64,000 bases of DNA, from NCBI RefSeq assembly GCF_001427825.1, contig NZ_LMGT01000008.1:56340-120339 (forward strand), given 5' to 3'. A model generated the notes under the pieces. The model saw only the letters and a list, made by a program, of their open reading frames with translations. It had not been told where the DNA came from and searched no databases. Every line of letters begins with the position of its first letter. The stretch's first letter is position 1. Source of the stretch: Brevundimonas sp. Root608. GTDB taxonomy: Bacteria; Pseudomonadota; Alphaproteobacteria; Caulobacterales; Caulobacteraceae. Shown here in pieces: positions 20,393 through 29,854 of this stretch. Made by a program: the position numbers and the translations under genes.

Positions 20393-21667
20393 GTGGACCC
20401 GATCTCGGAAAGACTGAGGGCGCGGCATCCCCAGCGGATCGATCTGTCGCTGGACCGGATGCGGGTGCTGTGCGCGGCCCTGGGCGACCCCCAGCACCGC
20501 CTGCCGCCGGTGGTCCATGTGGCCGGGACCAACGGCAAGGGCTCGACCGTCGCCTTCATCCGCGCCATCGCCGAGGCGGCCGGGCTGAAGGTTCACGTCT
20601 ACACCTCGCCCCATCTGGTCCGGTTCAACGAGCGCATCCGTCTGGGCGGTGAACTGATCGGGGACGCTGCCCTGAACGACATCCTCGACCGCATCGAGGC
20701 GCTGGATGTCGAGGCGACGGTGTTCGAGAGCACCACGGCCGCCGCCTTCGTCGCCATGAGCGAGACGAAGGCCGACCTGGCCGTCGTCGAGGTCGGGCTT
20801 GGCGGGGTGCTGGACGCCACCAATGTGATCGAACGCCCGCTGCTGAGCGTCATCGCCCCGGTCGATCTGGATCATGCCGAGTTTCTGGGAACGTCCCTGC
20901 CCGGGGTGGCGGCGGAAAAGGCGGGCATCCTGAAGTCCGGCGCGCGGGGCCTGATCGCGCGGCAATCCGAAGAGGCGATGGCGGTGATCGAGGCGGCGGC
21001 CCGCGCCGTGCAGGCGCCCCTGACCGTCATGGGCGTTGATTTCGACGCCTGGGCGGAGCGGGGCGGCATGGCCTTCCAGGATCAGGAGCGATTCCTCGAC
21101 CTGCCCGCGCCGGCGCTGGTCGGGCCGCACCAGATCGCCAACGCCGGCCTGGCCGTCGCCGTGGCGCTGGAGCTGGACCTGCCCGAGACCGCCATCGCCG
21201 AAGGCCTGCGCGCCGTGCGCTGGCCCGCGCGCCTGCAGCGACTGACGGCGGGGCCTTATGGCGAGGCCGCGCGGGCGGCGGACGCGGAGCTGTGGCTGGA
21301 CGGCGGCCACAATCCGCACGCGGCAAGGGCCCTGGCGGAGGCGCTGGCCGAGCGTCAGGCCAGGGCGCCCCGTCCGCTGGCCCTGATCGTCGGCATGCTG
21401 GCGAACAAGGACGCAGGGGGCTTCTTCGAGGCGATGAGAGCCACCGGGGCGGCCGTCTTCACCGTTCCGTTCGAGGGCGCCGCCGCCGAGCCGGAAGCCT
21501 TGGCCGCCGTCGCGCGCGGCCACGGTCTGGGCGCCGCGGCCTGTGCTTCGGTGCAGGAGGCGCTGGAGCGGGCCTTGCGGCTGGGGGCCGGCCGGGTGGC
21601 CATCTGCGGCTCGCTGTATCTTGCCGGCGAGGTTCTGGGCGCGGCGCGGGAAACCTGGCCGGACTGA
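20393..21667 (+). CDS. folC: Bifunctional folylpolyglutamate synthase/dihydrofolate synthase
   Basis: Adds glutamate to dihydropteroate and then to reduced folates. The GTG at 20393 lies 5 bases after the accD stop. The 424-residue product shows the Mur-ligase-like P-loop VAGTNGKGSTVAF near residue 50, the family block YTSPHLVRFNERIR, VEVGLGGVLDATNV, and DGGHNPHAARALAE in the C-terminal domain. It is the last gene of the rightward trp-accD-folC run. Confidence 0.95.
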   Translation: MDPISERLRARHPQRIDLSLDRMRVLCAALGDPQHRLPPVVHVAGTNGKGSTVAFIRAIAEAAGLKVHVYTSPHLVRFNERIRLGGELIGDAALNDILDRIEALDVEATVFESTTAAAFVAMSETKADLAVVEVGLGGVLDATNVIERPLLSVIAPVDLDHAEFLGTSLPGVAAEKAGILKSGARGLIARQSEEAMAVIEAAARAVQAPLTVMGVDFDAWAERGGMAFQDQERFLDLPAPALVGPHQIANAGLAVAVALELDLPETAIAEGLRAVRWPARLQRLTAGPYGEAARAADAELWLDGGHNPHAARALAEALAERQARAPRPLALIVGMLANKDAGGFFEAMRATGAAVFTVPFEGAAAEPEALAAVARGHGLGAAACASVQEALERALRLGAGRVAICGSLYLAGEVLGAARETWPD

Positions 21668-21705
21668 ATTCTCACCCGTTCAACGTCCAACGTCCGCGCC
21701 GGCGG

Positions 21706-21979
21706 CTAGTGTTCGTCCGGCGTGCGGACGCGCTGCAGATTGCGGAGAAAATCGCGCGTCTGCTGGTCCTGGACGCCGCTGACGGGGATGTTTCTGCAGA
21801 CCCTCTGCTGCATGTTCGATCCGGTGGCGCGTTCAAGGCGGCAGACGCGACGGGTGGCGCCCGGGTCCGGGCGGAGTGGCCGCCGACCGGGCCGCGGCGG
21901 GCGCGGGGGCACCGGCGATGACTCTCACCTGGCCCCCGTCGAGCAAAAGGGCGGCGGCGATCAGGGCGGCGGTCAGCAT
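21706..21979 (-). pseudogene. Small secreted protein split over two frames (frameshift)
   Basis: The minus strand has a good start at 21979, with GGAG 10 bases upstream, coding MLTAALIAAALLLDGGQVRV, a signal-like hydrophobic start; this frame ends at 21833. The adjacent +1 frame is open from about 21931 to the stop at 21706 and reads RVCRLERATGSNMQQRVCRN then IPVSGVQDQQTRDFLRNLQR, a protein-like tail with two RVCR motifs 16 residues apart. Together they would make one exported protein of about 90 residues. A single-base indel in the GC-rich stretch near 21860-21900, real or a sequencing error, would explain the break. The gene lies 90 bases downstream of trxA. Confidence 0.5.
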
Positions 21980-22068
21980 GGCTATGGAGCTCCGTGTCCT
22001 TCCGGGACCCGAAGCAGAACACCGATTTTTCAGCCGGGCAAATCCGGGGCCGTTCGACCCCGGCCGGA

Positions 22069-22407
22069 TCAGGCGGCGGCCGTTCCGATGCCGGACTCGG
22101 CCAGCCATTCGAGAATCTTGCCCTTGGGCATGGCCCCGACCTTCATCGACGCCATCTGGCCGTCCTTGAACAGCATCAGCGTGGGAATCCCCTTCACGCC
22201 CAGTTTCGACGGAATCATGGGGCTGTCGTCGATGTTGACCTTGGCGATGACCACCTGGCCGGCCAGATCATCGGCGATCTGCTCGAGGGCCGGGCCGATC
22301 TGTTTGCAGGGGCCGCACCATTCGGCCCAGAAGTCGACCAGTACGGGCCGGGACGCCTTCAGAACGTCGGCGTCGAAGCTGTCGTCGGTGACCTTGATGG
22401 TGGCCAT
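22069..22407 (-). CDS. trxA: Thioredoxin 1
   Basis: Cytoplasmic disulfide reductase that serves ribonucleotide reductase and other thiol enzymes. The 112-residue product has the active site W30-C31-G32-P33-C34, the cis-proline loop VKGIPTLMLF, and DFWAEWCGPCKQIGPALEQI overall as in TrxA. There is no signal peptide. It follows addA by 132 bases on the same strand and is likely to have its own promoter. Confidence 0.97.
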   Translation of the reverse strand: MATIKVTDDSFDADVLKASRPVLVDFWAEWCGPCKQIGPALEQIADDLAGQVVIAKVNIDDSPMIPSKLGVKGIPTLMLFKDGQMASMKVGAMPKGKILEWLAESGIGTAAA

Positions 22408-22539
22408 GCGGATATTCCTGTCTGGCGCCGGCGTCGGCGAAGGCGAATGATCGGCCGCTCAGACTCAATGAGTTCGGCCCGGGCGCCCCGATGTGGGATG
22501 TCCCGGCGCGCAAATCAACGCGGATGTTCGGACGGCCCG

Positions 22540-25500
22540 TCATCCGGACAGGGCGGCCCGCATCAGGTCGGCGGGCACGGGCATCAGACGCGGGCCATCG
22601 GTCCAGACCAGGGCCGCCTCGACGGTCCGGTCGGGGTAGAGCCGGGCCAGCACCGAGGCGTAGACCGCCATCTGCAGCACATAGGCGGGGTCGGCGTCCT
22701 CGATACGATCGGGAGCCGGGCGGTTGGTCTTGTAGTCGATGACCAGGACCCGATCCGGGGTAACCACCAGCCGGTCCATGCGTCCCGATATCGGGACATC
22801 GCCGACCGACCCCGTCAGGGCGACCTCCGGACGGGAGCCTGGACCGAAGACCGGGGCGAAACGGGCGTCCTCGAGGACAGCGAAGGCGGCGCCGGTCATT
22901 TCGCCGCGGGCCTCGTCATCCAGGTCCCGCTCGCGCGACAGGATGCGGCGCGCGGCGTCGGCCCTTTCGGGCGGCGCGATGTCGGGCAGGCGCTCGAGCA
23001 GCCGATGGATCAGGTCGCCGCGCCGGAACCGGCCCAGCGGCGCGCCGGGTCCGGCGGTCGTCGCCAGGGGCGAAGGCGCAGGGATGCGGGTCGTCTCCTC
23101 CATCTTCGACGGCGAGGCGAAGCGGGCGGCGCTGTCGGGAGCGGGCGGGGTGCGCGCCCAGGCCGGCGCCCCTGCCGGCGTCGGGCGGGCGGCGATCCCG
23201 GCGGCAAGCGTTTCAGGGTCGACGCCGAACCGCCGCACGCCGTCGCCGATGTCGTGCACGTTCTGCGGATCATCCTCCTGCAGGCGCTGGAAGGTTTCGG
23301 CGATGACGCTCCACCAGCTGCCGGCCTCGAAGCCTTCCTCGGGCCGCCGGACCGCCCGGCCCATGATCACCAGCCGGTCGCGGGCGCGGGTCAGGGCGAC
23401 ATAGAGCAGGCGAAGGGTCTCGGCGTCGGTGCGGGCCACCCGGGCCTCGCGCGCGGCCTTCGAGGCCGGGCAGTCGTCCTTCGCCGAGCCGGGGCACATC
23501 AGCCAGCCCTCGCCTTCTGCGCCGTCCTCGTTCGCCGAGGGCATCAGGGTCGGCCCCTGGGGCTTGGCGCGCGAGGTGGTGTCGGGAAGGATGACGATGG
23601 GCGCCTCCAGACCTTTCGCGCCGTGGACGGTCATGACCCGCACCTCGTTGCGGGCGCCCTCCATCTCGCGCTTGACCTCGACATCGGCGGCCTCGAGCCG
23701 GGCGACGCAGGTTTCCAGATCGACGCCGCCGCGCCCTTCGGCGGCCAGGACCTGGGCCAAGGTCTCGTCGATGGCCTCCTCGGCCTCGCGGCCCAGGCGG
23801 GCGAGGATGCGGGCGCGGCCGGTGAGGCCGGTGTCGTCGACGCGGTTCAGCAGGCTGGAGAAGAAGGCGAAGGGGTCGCGGTCGCGGGCGTCCAGCGCGG
23901 CCTGGACGAAGTCGCGGGCGCGACGCCACTGCGGCTGTTCGTCGGCCCGGTCGCGCAGCGCGCGCCACAGCGAGCGGCCGGCGCGCCCATCCTTGTCGGC
24001 AAGCGGATACAGGCTGTGGGCGTCGCCGAAATCGGTCACGTCGCAGAAGGGGCTGCGCAGCACCTCGGCCAGCGACAGGTCGTCGTCGGGGTAGAGGGCG
24101 AAGCGGGCGACGGCGATCAGGTCGTCGAAGACGATGTGCTCTTTCAGCTTCAGCCGGTCGGCGCCGGCGACGGGCACGGCCTCGGCCTTTAGGGCGCGGA
24201 TGATCTCCTCGAACAGGGCGTCGCGGCGGCGGACCAGGACGAGGAAGTCGCCCCAGCGGGCCGGGCGCATCGGCGGGTCGGTCTCCGATCGGCGATGGTT
24301 GTGAACCGCGACGCCGGCCATGACCTGCTTGCGGATGTCGCGGGCCAGGGCCTGGGCCAGCTGTTTGCGGCCGCTGCGGGCGTCCTCCTTGTCCACCGGG
24401 GCGTTCCAGGCCTCGCGGTCGGGCGTCGCCGGATCGTGGAACAGGGGCCAGAGGTCGATCGAGCCGTGCTGGCCGACGCGGGCGGGATGGTGGGTCGGGA
24501 TGTCGCCGAGCTGGCCGACGAGGGCGCGGGTCCGCTCGGGGCCCTCGAAGGCGGCGTCGACGAAGGCCAGCACCTCCTCGGTCGAGCGGAAGGAGGTGTC
24601 CAGCGGCACCTCCTCGAACGGCCGTCCGGCCCCACGGGCCAGCGCCTCATAGGCCTGGGCCTCCTGCCGCAGCCGTTCGGGGCGGGCGCCCTGAAAGGAG
24701 TAGATCGACTGTTTCTCGTCGCCGACGGCGAAGACGGTGCGGGGAATGCGCGGGGCATCGCCGCGCCGCCCCGCGCCCTCGCCCGAGAAGAACTCCTCGG
24801 TCAGGGCCTTGAAGATGGCCCACTGGTCGGGGGCGGTGTCCTGGGCCTCGTCGACGAGGACGTGTTCGATGCCGCCGTCCAGCTTGAACAGCACCCAGGC
24901 GGCGGTGGCCCGTTCGGTCAGCAGGTCGACGGTGCGGACCACGAGGTCGGAGAAATCGAGCGCGCCCTGCCGGGCCTTGGCGGCTTCATAGAGGGCGGCG
25001 TGGGTCCGGGCCAGGGTCAGGGCCTTGACCGTGTCGTCAGCGACCCGGGCGGCGCGCATCCGGTCCAGAACGGCGCAGTATTTCAGCGAGACGGAGTCGA
25101 GATACGCAGCGGCCGCAGGCGGGGCGCTCTTCGTGCCGAATTTCGTCCGCGCCTCGCCCTTGGAGTCGATGAAGAGGGCCTTCATGGCGGCGAGGCTGGA
25201 GTGGGGCGGGACGGCCTCGCGCATCTGGGCCGCGATCTTCTGGTCGTTGGCCGAGCCCGTTGCGAAGCCGTCGGCGGCGGCGCGCCAGGCGGCGGGGTCG
25301 AGCCAGTTGAGGAAGTCGGTCTCGATGGCTGAAGGCGTCTCATCTTCGGAGACGCCGGCGAGAATATGCGGACCCGGCGCGGAGCCCGAGGTCCAGCGCT
25401 CGACATAAGCGACCAGCTTGCCGCGCTCGGTCTCGATCATGGCCAGCAGGGCGTGGAAGGATTTCCAGTCCAGTTCGACCGCGAAATGGGCGTAGGCGGC

Positions 25501-26058
25501 GCCGAGCCGGCCGTCGGGATCCACCAGGGCGGCGCGGGCCAGATCCTCGCGCGCCTCGTGCGACAGGGCGATCGCCGCCTCGTTCTCCAGCACCTTGAAG
25601 GCGGGCGAGACGCCGGCCTCGATGGGGAAGCGGCGCAGCAGCTTTTCGCAGAAGGCGTGGATGGTCTGGATCTTCAGACCGCCCGGCGTCTCCAGCGCGC
25701 GGGCGAACAGGCGGCGGGCCTCCTTCAGGTCGGCGGGCTTCAGGCCGGCGGGATCGCGGCCGTCCAGCCCCGCCAGATCGGCCGACAGCTCGGCGTCGTC
25801 CATGACCGCCCAGCGGCCCAGCTTGTCGAACAGCCGGGCCTGCATCTCGGCCGCGGCGGCCTTGGTGTAGGTGACGCAGAGGATCTCGCCCGGCGGTGCC
25901 TTCTGCAGCAGCAGCCGGGCCACGCGGTCGACCAGGGTGGTGGTCTTGCCCGAGCCGGCATTGGCGGTGACGAAGACCGAACGGCCGGGGTCGGCGGCGG
26001 CGGTCTGGTGGGCGCGGGCCTGGTCGAGCGGGGCCAAAGTCGGCGTGGATTGCGTCAT
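22540..26058 (-). CDS. addA: Double-strand break repair helicase-nuclease subunit AddA
   Basis: Helicase-nuclease subunit of AddAB, the RecBCD counterpart in alphaproteobacteria, which resects broken DNA ends for RecA. The start at 26058 overlaps the addB stop as ATGA and gives 1172 residues. UvrD-type motifs are present: Walker A TANAGSGKTT (32-40), EILCVTYTKAAAAEM, the DEAQD box LVDEAQDTAPDQW, GDEKQSIYSFQGA, and VMTVHGAKGLEAPIV, with LRLLYVALTRARDRLVI near 850. The C-terminal nuclease motif is VLVIDYKTNRPAP. The family length is 1150-1200. Confidence 0.95.
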   Translation of the reverse strand: MTQSTPTLAPLDQARAHQTAAADPGRSVFVTANAGSGKTTTLVDRVARLLLQKAPPGEILCVTYTKAAAAEMQARLFDKLGRWAVMDDAELSADLAGLDGRDPAGLKPADLKEARRLFARALETPGGLKIQTIHAFCEKLLRRFPIEAGVSPAFKVLENEAAIALSHEAREDLARAALVDPDGRLGAAYAHFAVELDWKSFHALLAMIETERGKLVAYVERWTSGSAPGPHILAGVSEDETPSAIETDFLNWLDPAAWRAAADGFATGSANDQKIAAQMREAVPPHSSLAAMKALFIDSKGEARTKFGTKSAPPAAAAYLDSVSLKYCAVLDRMRAARVADDTVKALTLARTHAALYEAAKARQGALDFSDLVVRTVDLLTERATAAWVLFKLDGGIEHVLVDEAQDTAPDQWAIFKALTEEFFSGEGAGRRGDAPRIPRTVFAVGDEKQSIYSFQGARPERLRQEAQAYEALARGAGRPFEEVPLDTSFRSTEEVLAFVDAAFEGPERTRALVGQLGDIPTHHPARVGQHGSIDLWPLFHDPATPDREAWNAPVDKEDARSGRKQLAQALARDIRKQVMAGVAVHNHRRSETDPPMRPARWGDFLVLVRRRDALFEEIIRALKAEAVPVAGADRLKLKEHIVFDDLIAVARFALYPDDDLSLAEVLRSPFCDVTDFGDAHSLYPLADKDGRAGRSLWRALRDRADEQPQWRRARDFVQAALDARDRDPFAFFSSLLNRVDDTGLTGRARILARLGREAEEAIDETLAQVLAAEGRGGVDLETCVARLEAADVEVKREMEGARNEVRVMTVHGAKGLEAPIVILPDTTSRAKPQGPTLMPSANEDGAEGEGWLMCPGSAKDDCPASKAAREARVARTDAETLRLLYVALTRARDRLVIMGRAVRRPEEGFEAGSWWSVIAETFQRLQEDDPQNVHDIGDGVRRFGVDPETLAAGIAARPTPAGAPAWARTPPAPDSAARFASPSKMEETTRIPAPSPLATTAGPGAPLGRFRRGDLIHRLLERLPDIAPPERADAARRILSRERDLDDEARGEMTGAAFAVLEDARFAPVFGPGSRPEVALTGSVGDVPISGRMDRLVVTPDRVLVIDYKTNRPAPDRIEDADPAYVLQMAVYASVLARLYPDRTVEAALVWTDGPRLMPVPADLMRAALSG

Positions 26059-29000
26059 TCGGGCGCCTCGTCCTCGCCGCCGACGACGTGCCACTCCCAG
26101 ACCCGGGCCAGATGGTCGTAGTTGCCGCCGAAATTGCCCATGAACTGCGGCGCGGCCCAGGAGACATAGGGCCGGGACTCGTCGTCGAAGGCGGCGACGC
26201 CGTCGACCAGCCGGGCCAGTTCACGTTCGGCCAGTTCGGCCGCGGTCAGGGGCTGGCTGCGGGTGACCCTGCCGACGTCGACGGCCTCGCCCGGCGTCTT
26301 GCGGCCGGTGACCTTGACGTAGAGCAACTCCGAGGCCGGCGTCGGCGGGGCGTCGGCGAAGCCGCCGTCGGCGAGGATGGCGGCGGTCAGGGTCAGCTGG
26401 GGGGCGAAGCCCTGGGCCACCTGTTTGGCGCTGGGGGTCGAGCCGGTCTTGAAGTCGATGACGGCCGCGCCGTCGGCGTCAAGTTCGATCCGGTCCGCCT
26501 TGGCCGTCAGGGTGAAGGGGCCGAACGGCGCGCCGAAGGTCATCTGGCCGGTCTGTTCGATCAGCAGGGTCGCGCCGCGCTCGCGGCGCTCGCGCTCCCA
26601 GCCGGCCAGCCAGACGGCGCAGTTGCGGGCCAGCGGCGTTTCGCGCGCCATGGCGTGGTCCTCGAAGCCGGCGGCGTCCAGCTCCTCGCGCAGGAAGTCC
26701 TCGATCTGGTCGGCGCAGTCCTCGGGCAGGGCGTCGGGCCAGGACACGACGACGCGCTCGATGGCGCGGTGCACGGCGTTGCCGCGCGCCATGGCCTCGG
26801 CCGAGGCGCCGGGGCGCTCGAGCTTCTGCAGGCCGAGGATGCGCTGGGCGTAGACGGCGTAGGGATCGCGGACCCAGCGTTCGACGCTGGTCACGGGAAG
26901 TTTGCGCGGGCGGCGCGCGACAGGCGGCTTCGGCGCCGGGCGGCGCTCGTAGCGCGGTGGTCCCGGCGGCGGGACATCCAGCGCGCGGGCGGCGTCGACC
27001 GAGGTCGAGGGGCGTTCGAGGACGATGGGCGTGGCCGGGGCGTCGGCGCCGCGGGTCAACATCTCCAGCCGCCACAGCCAGCGCGACTTGACCGCGGGCT
27101 GACCGCCGCGGCGTTCGGAGTGGACCAGTATGGCCTCGTCGGCGCAGGCGGCCTGGACGAAGTCCTGGGCCGTCTGGCCGAGGCGGCGCTCGGGCGGGGG
27201 CAGGCCGAGAGTCTGGCGCATGGGCCGTGACAGGAAGGGATCGGTCGGAGCGGCGTTGGGCCAGACCCCCTCCTCCAGCCCGGCCAGGATCATGCGGTCG
27301 GCGCGCACCAGCCGCGCCTCGATGGCGCCGAGGATGCGCAGCCGGGGCTGGGTGGCGCCGCCGGTGCGCACCGTCTCCCTGGCGAGCAGGTCACGGACCA
27401 GGTCGGCGAATTCGGCGCACGACACGGCGCCGAGGGAGGCGCCGCCCTCGATCAGACCGGCCAGAAGGGCGGCGGCGGCCTCGCCGTCGGGACCGGCCCA
27501 GGCGTCCTGACCGGCGAGCGCCTCGATCAGTCCGGTCAGGGTGCGGGCGGCGGCGTCGAGCGGGGCGTCGGGCGTGAACGGGGCGAGGGCGGCGGCGGAC
27601 AGCGCCTCCAGCCGATCGACCAGGGCCGTAGCGGCGGTCAGGCGGGCGCGGGTCCCGTCGGAGGGGGGCTTGCCGTCGTCGCGCGGCTCGCCGGCCTTGA
27701 GCAGGGCGCGGCGCAGGCGGCTCCAGTCGCGATGGCGGGGGCCTCTCAGGGCGTGATGTTCGAGGGCGCGCAGGGCGGCGGCGGGATCGGTTTCGCCGAG
27801 GTCGAGCCGGACCAGCGGATGCTTCAGCAGGCCCAGCAGGGCGTGGGGATCGAGCGGCTTGTCGACGAAGCGGACGGCGAGATCGATCAGCCGGCCGGCG
27901 TCCATGCGCGACAGGGGCTGGCCGGAGGAGACGTCGGCGGCGACGCCCCAGCGCTCCAGCCGGGCGGCGACGCGGCGGCCAAGGGCCAGGTCGGGGGTGA
28001 CGAGGGCGCAGGTCCGGCCCGGAGTCTCCAGCGTCTCGCGCATCATCAGGGCGAGGACGGCGGCGGCGTCTTCCTCGGCGCGTACGGTGACGACCGACAG
28101 GCCTTCCAGCCCCTGGGCGATCGGATCGGCGGACTGGTCCCTGAAGGCGTCCTTGCGCAGGGCGGCGATGACCGTTCGCCAGTCGTCGGTGGCGTCCGCC
28201 GGGCGCAGGGCCTCGTTGATCAGCCGCTGGCGGGCGCGGCCGCGCGCCTCGGCGACGGCGTCGCCGACCGGCTGGAACCACGGGCGGACGGCGTCGCGTT
28301 CGGTGCGGCCGTCCAGCAGCCGCCACAGGGCGTTCTGCGGATGCTGTTCATTGTCGCCGAGCGTGGCCCAGACGGTCGGGTCCAGCTCCCGGTCGAGGCC
28401 AGGCAGGACGACGCAACCGCGCGGCGCGGCGGCGACGGCGGCCAGCACATCGGCGGCGGCGGGGGCGGTGCCGGTCGAGCCGGCGGCGATGACGGTCTGG
28501 GACGGCGGCCGCTCGGTCCAGGCGGTGGCCAGCAGCCGCAACAGGCGGGCGCGGCGCCAGGCCGGATCGACCAGCCCCATGGCCTCCAGCCGTCGGGGCC
28601 AGGCTTCGACGGCGAGGGCGAGGAATTCGGCGGACTCGCGCCAGTGCTCGGCCAGATCGCCCTCGACCAGGGTCGCGACGCGGTGCAGGTCCCCGATCTC
28701 CTCCAGCTGGCAGGAATCGAGGAAGCCGCCGAGCGCGTCGGCCATCTCCAGCGCGCGCAGGGGCGTAAGGCCGGGGCGGAAGTCCTCGACGATCATCCGC
28801 GCCATCTCGAAACGGCGGGTCAGGGGGGCGATGGCCGGGGGAAGGTCGAGGCCCAGTTCGCCGGGCGCGAAGGGCGGCTCGTCCTCTTCGAGGTCGCCGA
28901 GCGGGCGGACCTGGGGCAGCAGCAGGGGGCGTCCGCCCGCCTGTTTCGACAGGGCGGCGGTGAAGGCGCGCGCGGCGCGGCGGTTGGGCAGCAGGATGAC

Positions 29001-29141
29001 GGCGTCGGACAGGGCCTCGGGCGGATGGTCGCCGAGCCAGTCCAGAACTCCGGCTGCGAGATCCTCGAGGAAGGGCCGTCGCGCCTCAATGGCGTACCAT
29101 CGCGGTCCGGGGGGCAGGAAGGGATCGAAGCGGGCGGTCAT
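26055..29141 (-). CDS. addB: Double-strand break repair protein AddB
   Basis: Partner of AddA; contributes a nuclease domain and structural contacts. The ATG at 29141 overlaps the upstream stop as ATGA and gives 1028 residues (MTARFDPFLPPGPRWYAIEA). It has an inactivated helicase-like N-terminal part (VILLPNRRAARAFTAALSKQ), ILAGLEEGVWPNAAPTDPFL in the middle, and a C-terminal PD-(D/E)XK nuclease with GNAVHRAIERVV and AAVIDFKTGSTPSA. The open frame upstream of 29141 is a shadow of the next gene. Confidence 0.94.
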   Translation of the reverse strand: MTARFDPFLPPGPRWYAIEARRPFLEDLAAGVLDWLGDHPPEALSDAVILLPNRRAARAFTAALSKQAGGRPLLLPQVRPLGDLEEDEPPFAPGELGLDLPPAIAPLTRRFEMARMIVEDFRPGLTPLRALEMADALGGFLDSCQLEEIGDLHRVATLVEGDLAEHWRESAEFLALAVEAWPRRLEAMGLVDPAWRRARLLRLLATAWTERPPSQTVIAAGSTGTAPAAADVLAAVAAAPRGCVVLPGLDRELDPTVWATLGDNEQHPQNALWRLLDGRTERDAVRPWFQPVGDAVAEARGRARQRLINEALRPADATDDWRTVIAALRKDAFRDQSADPIAQGLEGLSVVTVRAEEDAAAVLALMMRETLETPGRTCALVTPDLALGRRVAARLERWGVAADVSSGQPLSRMDAGRLIDLAVRFVDKPLDPHALLGLLKHPLVRLDLGETDPAAALRALEHHALRGPRHRDWSRLRRALLKAGEPRDDGKPPSDGTRARLTAATALVDRLEALSAAALAPFTPDAPLDAAARTLTGLIEALAGQDAWAGPDGEAAAALLAGLIEGGASLGAVSCAEFADLVRDLLARETVRTGGATQPRLRILGAIEARLVRADRMILAGLEEGVWPNAAPTDPFLSRPMRQTLGLPPPERRLGQTAQDFVQAACADEAILVHSERRGGQPAVKSRWLWRLEMLTRGADAPATPIVLERPSTSVDAARALDVPPPGPPRYERRPAPKPPVARRPRKLPVTSVERWVRDPYAVYAQRILGLQKLERPGASAEAMARGNAVHRAIERVVVSWPDALPEDCADQIEDFLREELDAAGFEDHAMARETPLARNCAVWLAGWERERRERGATLLIEQTGQMTFGAPFGPFTLTAKADRIELDADGAAVIDFKTGSTPSAKQVAQGFAPQLTLTAAILADGGFADAPPTPASELLYVKVTGRKTPGEAVDVGRVTRSQPLTAAELAERELARLVDGVAAFDDESRPYVSWAAPQFMGNFGGNYDHLARVWEWHVVGGEDEAPE

Positions 29142-29854
29142 TCGAGCGCCAGTTTCGCCTCGGCCTCGTCGCGGGCCTGCGGGTCGCCGACATGCATCCA
29201 GTCGCCGTCGAGAACGCAGCCGTACAGGCGACCTTCCGCGGCGGACCGGCGCCAGAAGCCGCTCAGCGAGAAGGGGCCGTCGGGGCCGTCGGCGACATAG
29301 TCGGGCCGACAGATGTGGACGCCCATATAGGCGAAGGGGGCGGAGGGGGCGTCGCCCCGGAAGGTCAGTTTTCCGTCGTCGGCGAGGAAGAAGTCGCCCT
29401 CGCCCTCGAAGCCGATCGAGCCTTCGCGCCTGGCGAGAAGAAGCGCCGCATCCATGATTGACGGATTCCACAACCGGGCGAGTTGATTCAGCGCATCGCC
29501 CCGCGGGTCGGTCCAGACGCTGTCGATGTTGGCGACAAAGACCGGGTCGGGCCCGAGGAGGGCCGCCGCCTTCTTCAGTCCGCCGCCCGTTTCCAGCAGT
29601 TCGATGCGTTCGTCGGATATGACGATGTCCGGCCCGCCGCGGCGCGCGGCCAGATGGCGCTCGAGCCGGTCGGCGAACCAGTGGACATTGACCACCGCCC
29701 GCTCGACCCCGGCGTCCGCCAGCCGGTCCAGCACATGGTCGATGAGGGCGCGGCCGCCGACCTCGACCAGGGCCTTGGGCCGGTCGTCGGTCAGGGGACG
29801 CATGCGGGTGCCGAGGCCCGCGGCCAGCACCATCGCCGTTCTTGGGGCGGTCAT
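29138..29854 (-). CDS. murU: N-acetylmuramate 1-phosphate uridylyltransferase (MurU-like)
   Basis: Sugar-phosphate nucleotidyltransferase that makes UDP-MurNAc from MurNAc-alpha-1-phosphate during peptidoglycan recycling. The start at 29854 overlaps the amgK stop as ATGA; the product is 238 residues. The nucleotidyltransferase signature is MVLAAGLGTRMRPLTDDRPK, followed by ALVEVGGRALIDHVLDRL and FVANIDSVWTD. MurU versus a general glucose-1-phosphate thymidylyltransferase-like role is decided by the amgK neighbour. Confidence 0.9.
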   Translation of the reverse strand: MTAPRTAMVLAAGLGTRMRPLTDDRPKALVEVGGRALIDHVLDRLADAGVERAVVNVHWFADRLERHLAARRGGPDIVISDERIELLETGGGLKKAAALLGPDPVFVANIDSVWTDPRGDALNQLARLWNPSIMDAALLLARREGSIGFEGEGDFFLADDGKLTFRGDAPSAPFAYMGVHICRPDYVADGPDGPFSLSGFWRRSAAEGRLYGCVLDGDWMHVGDPQARDEAEAKLALE

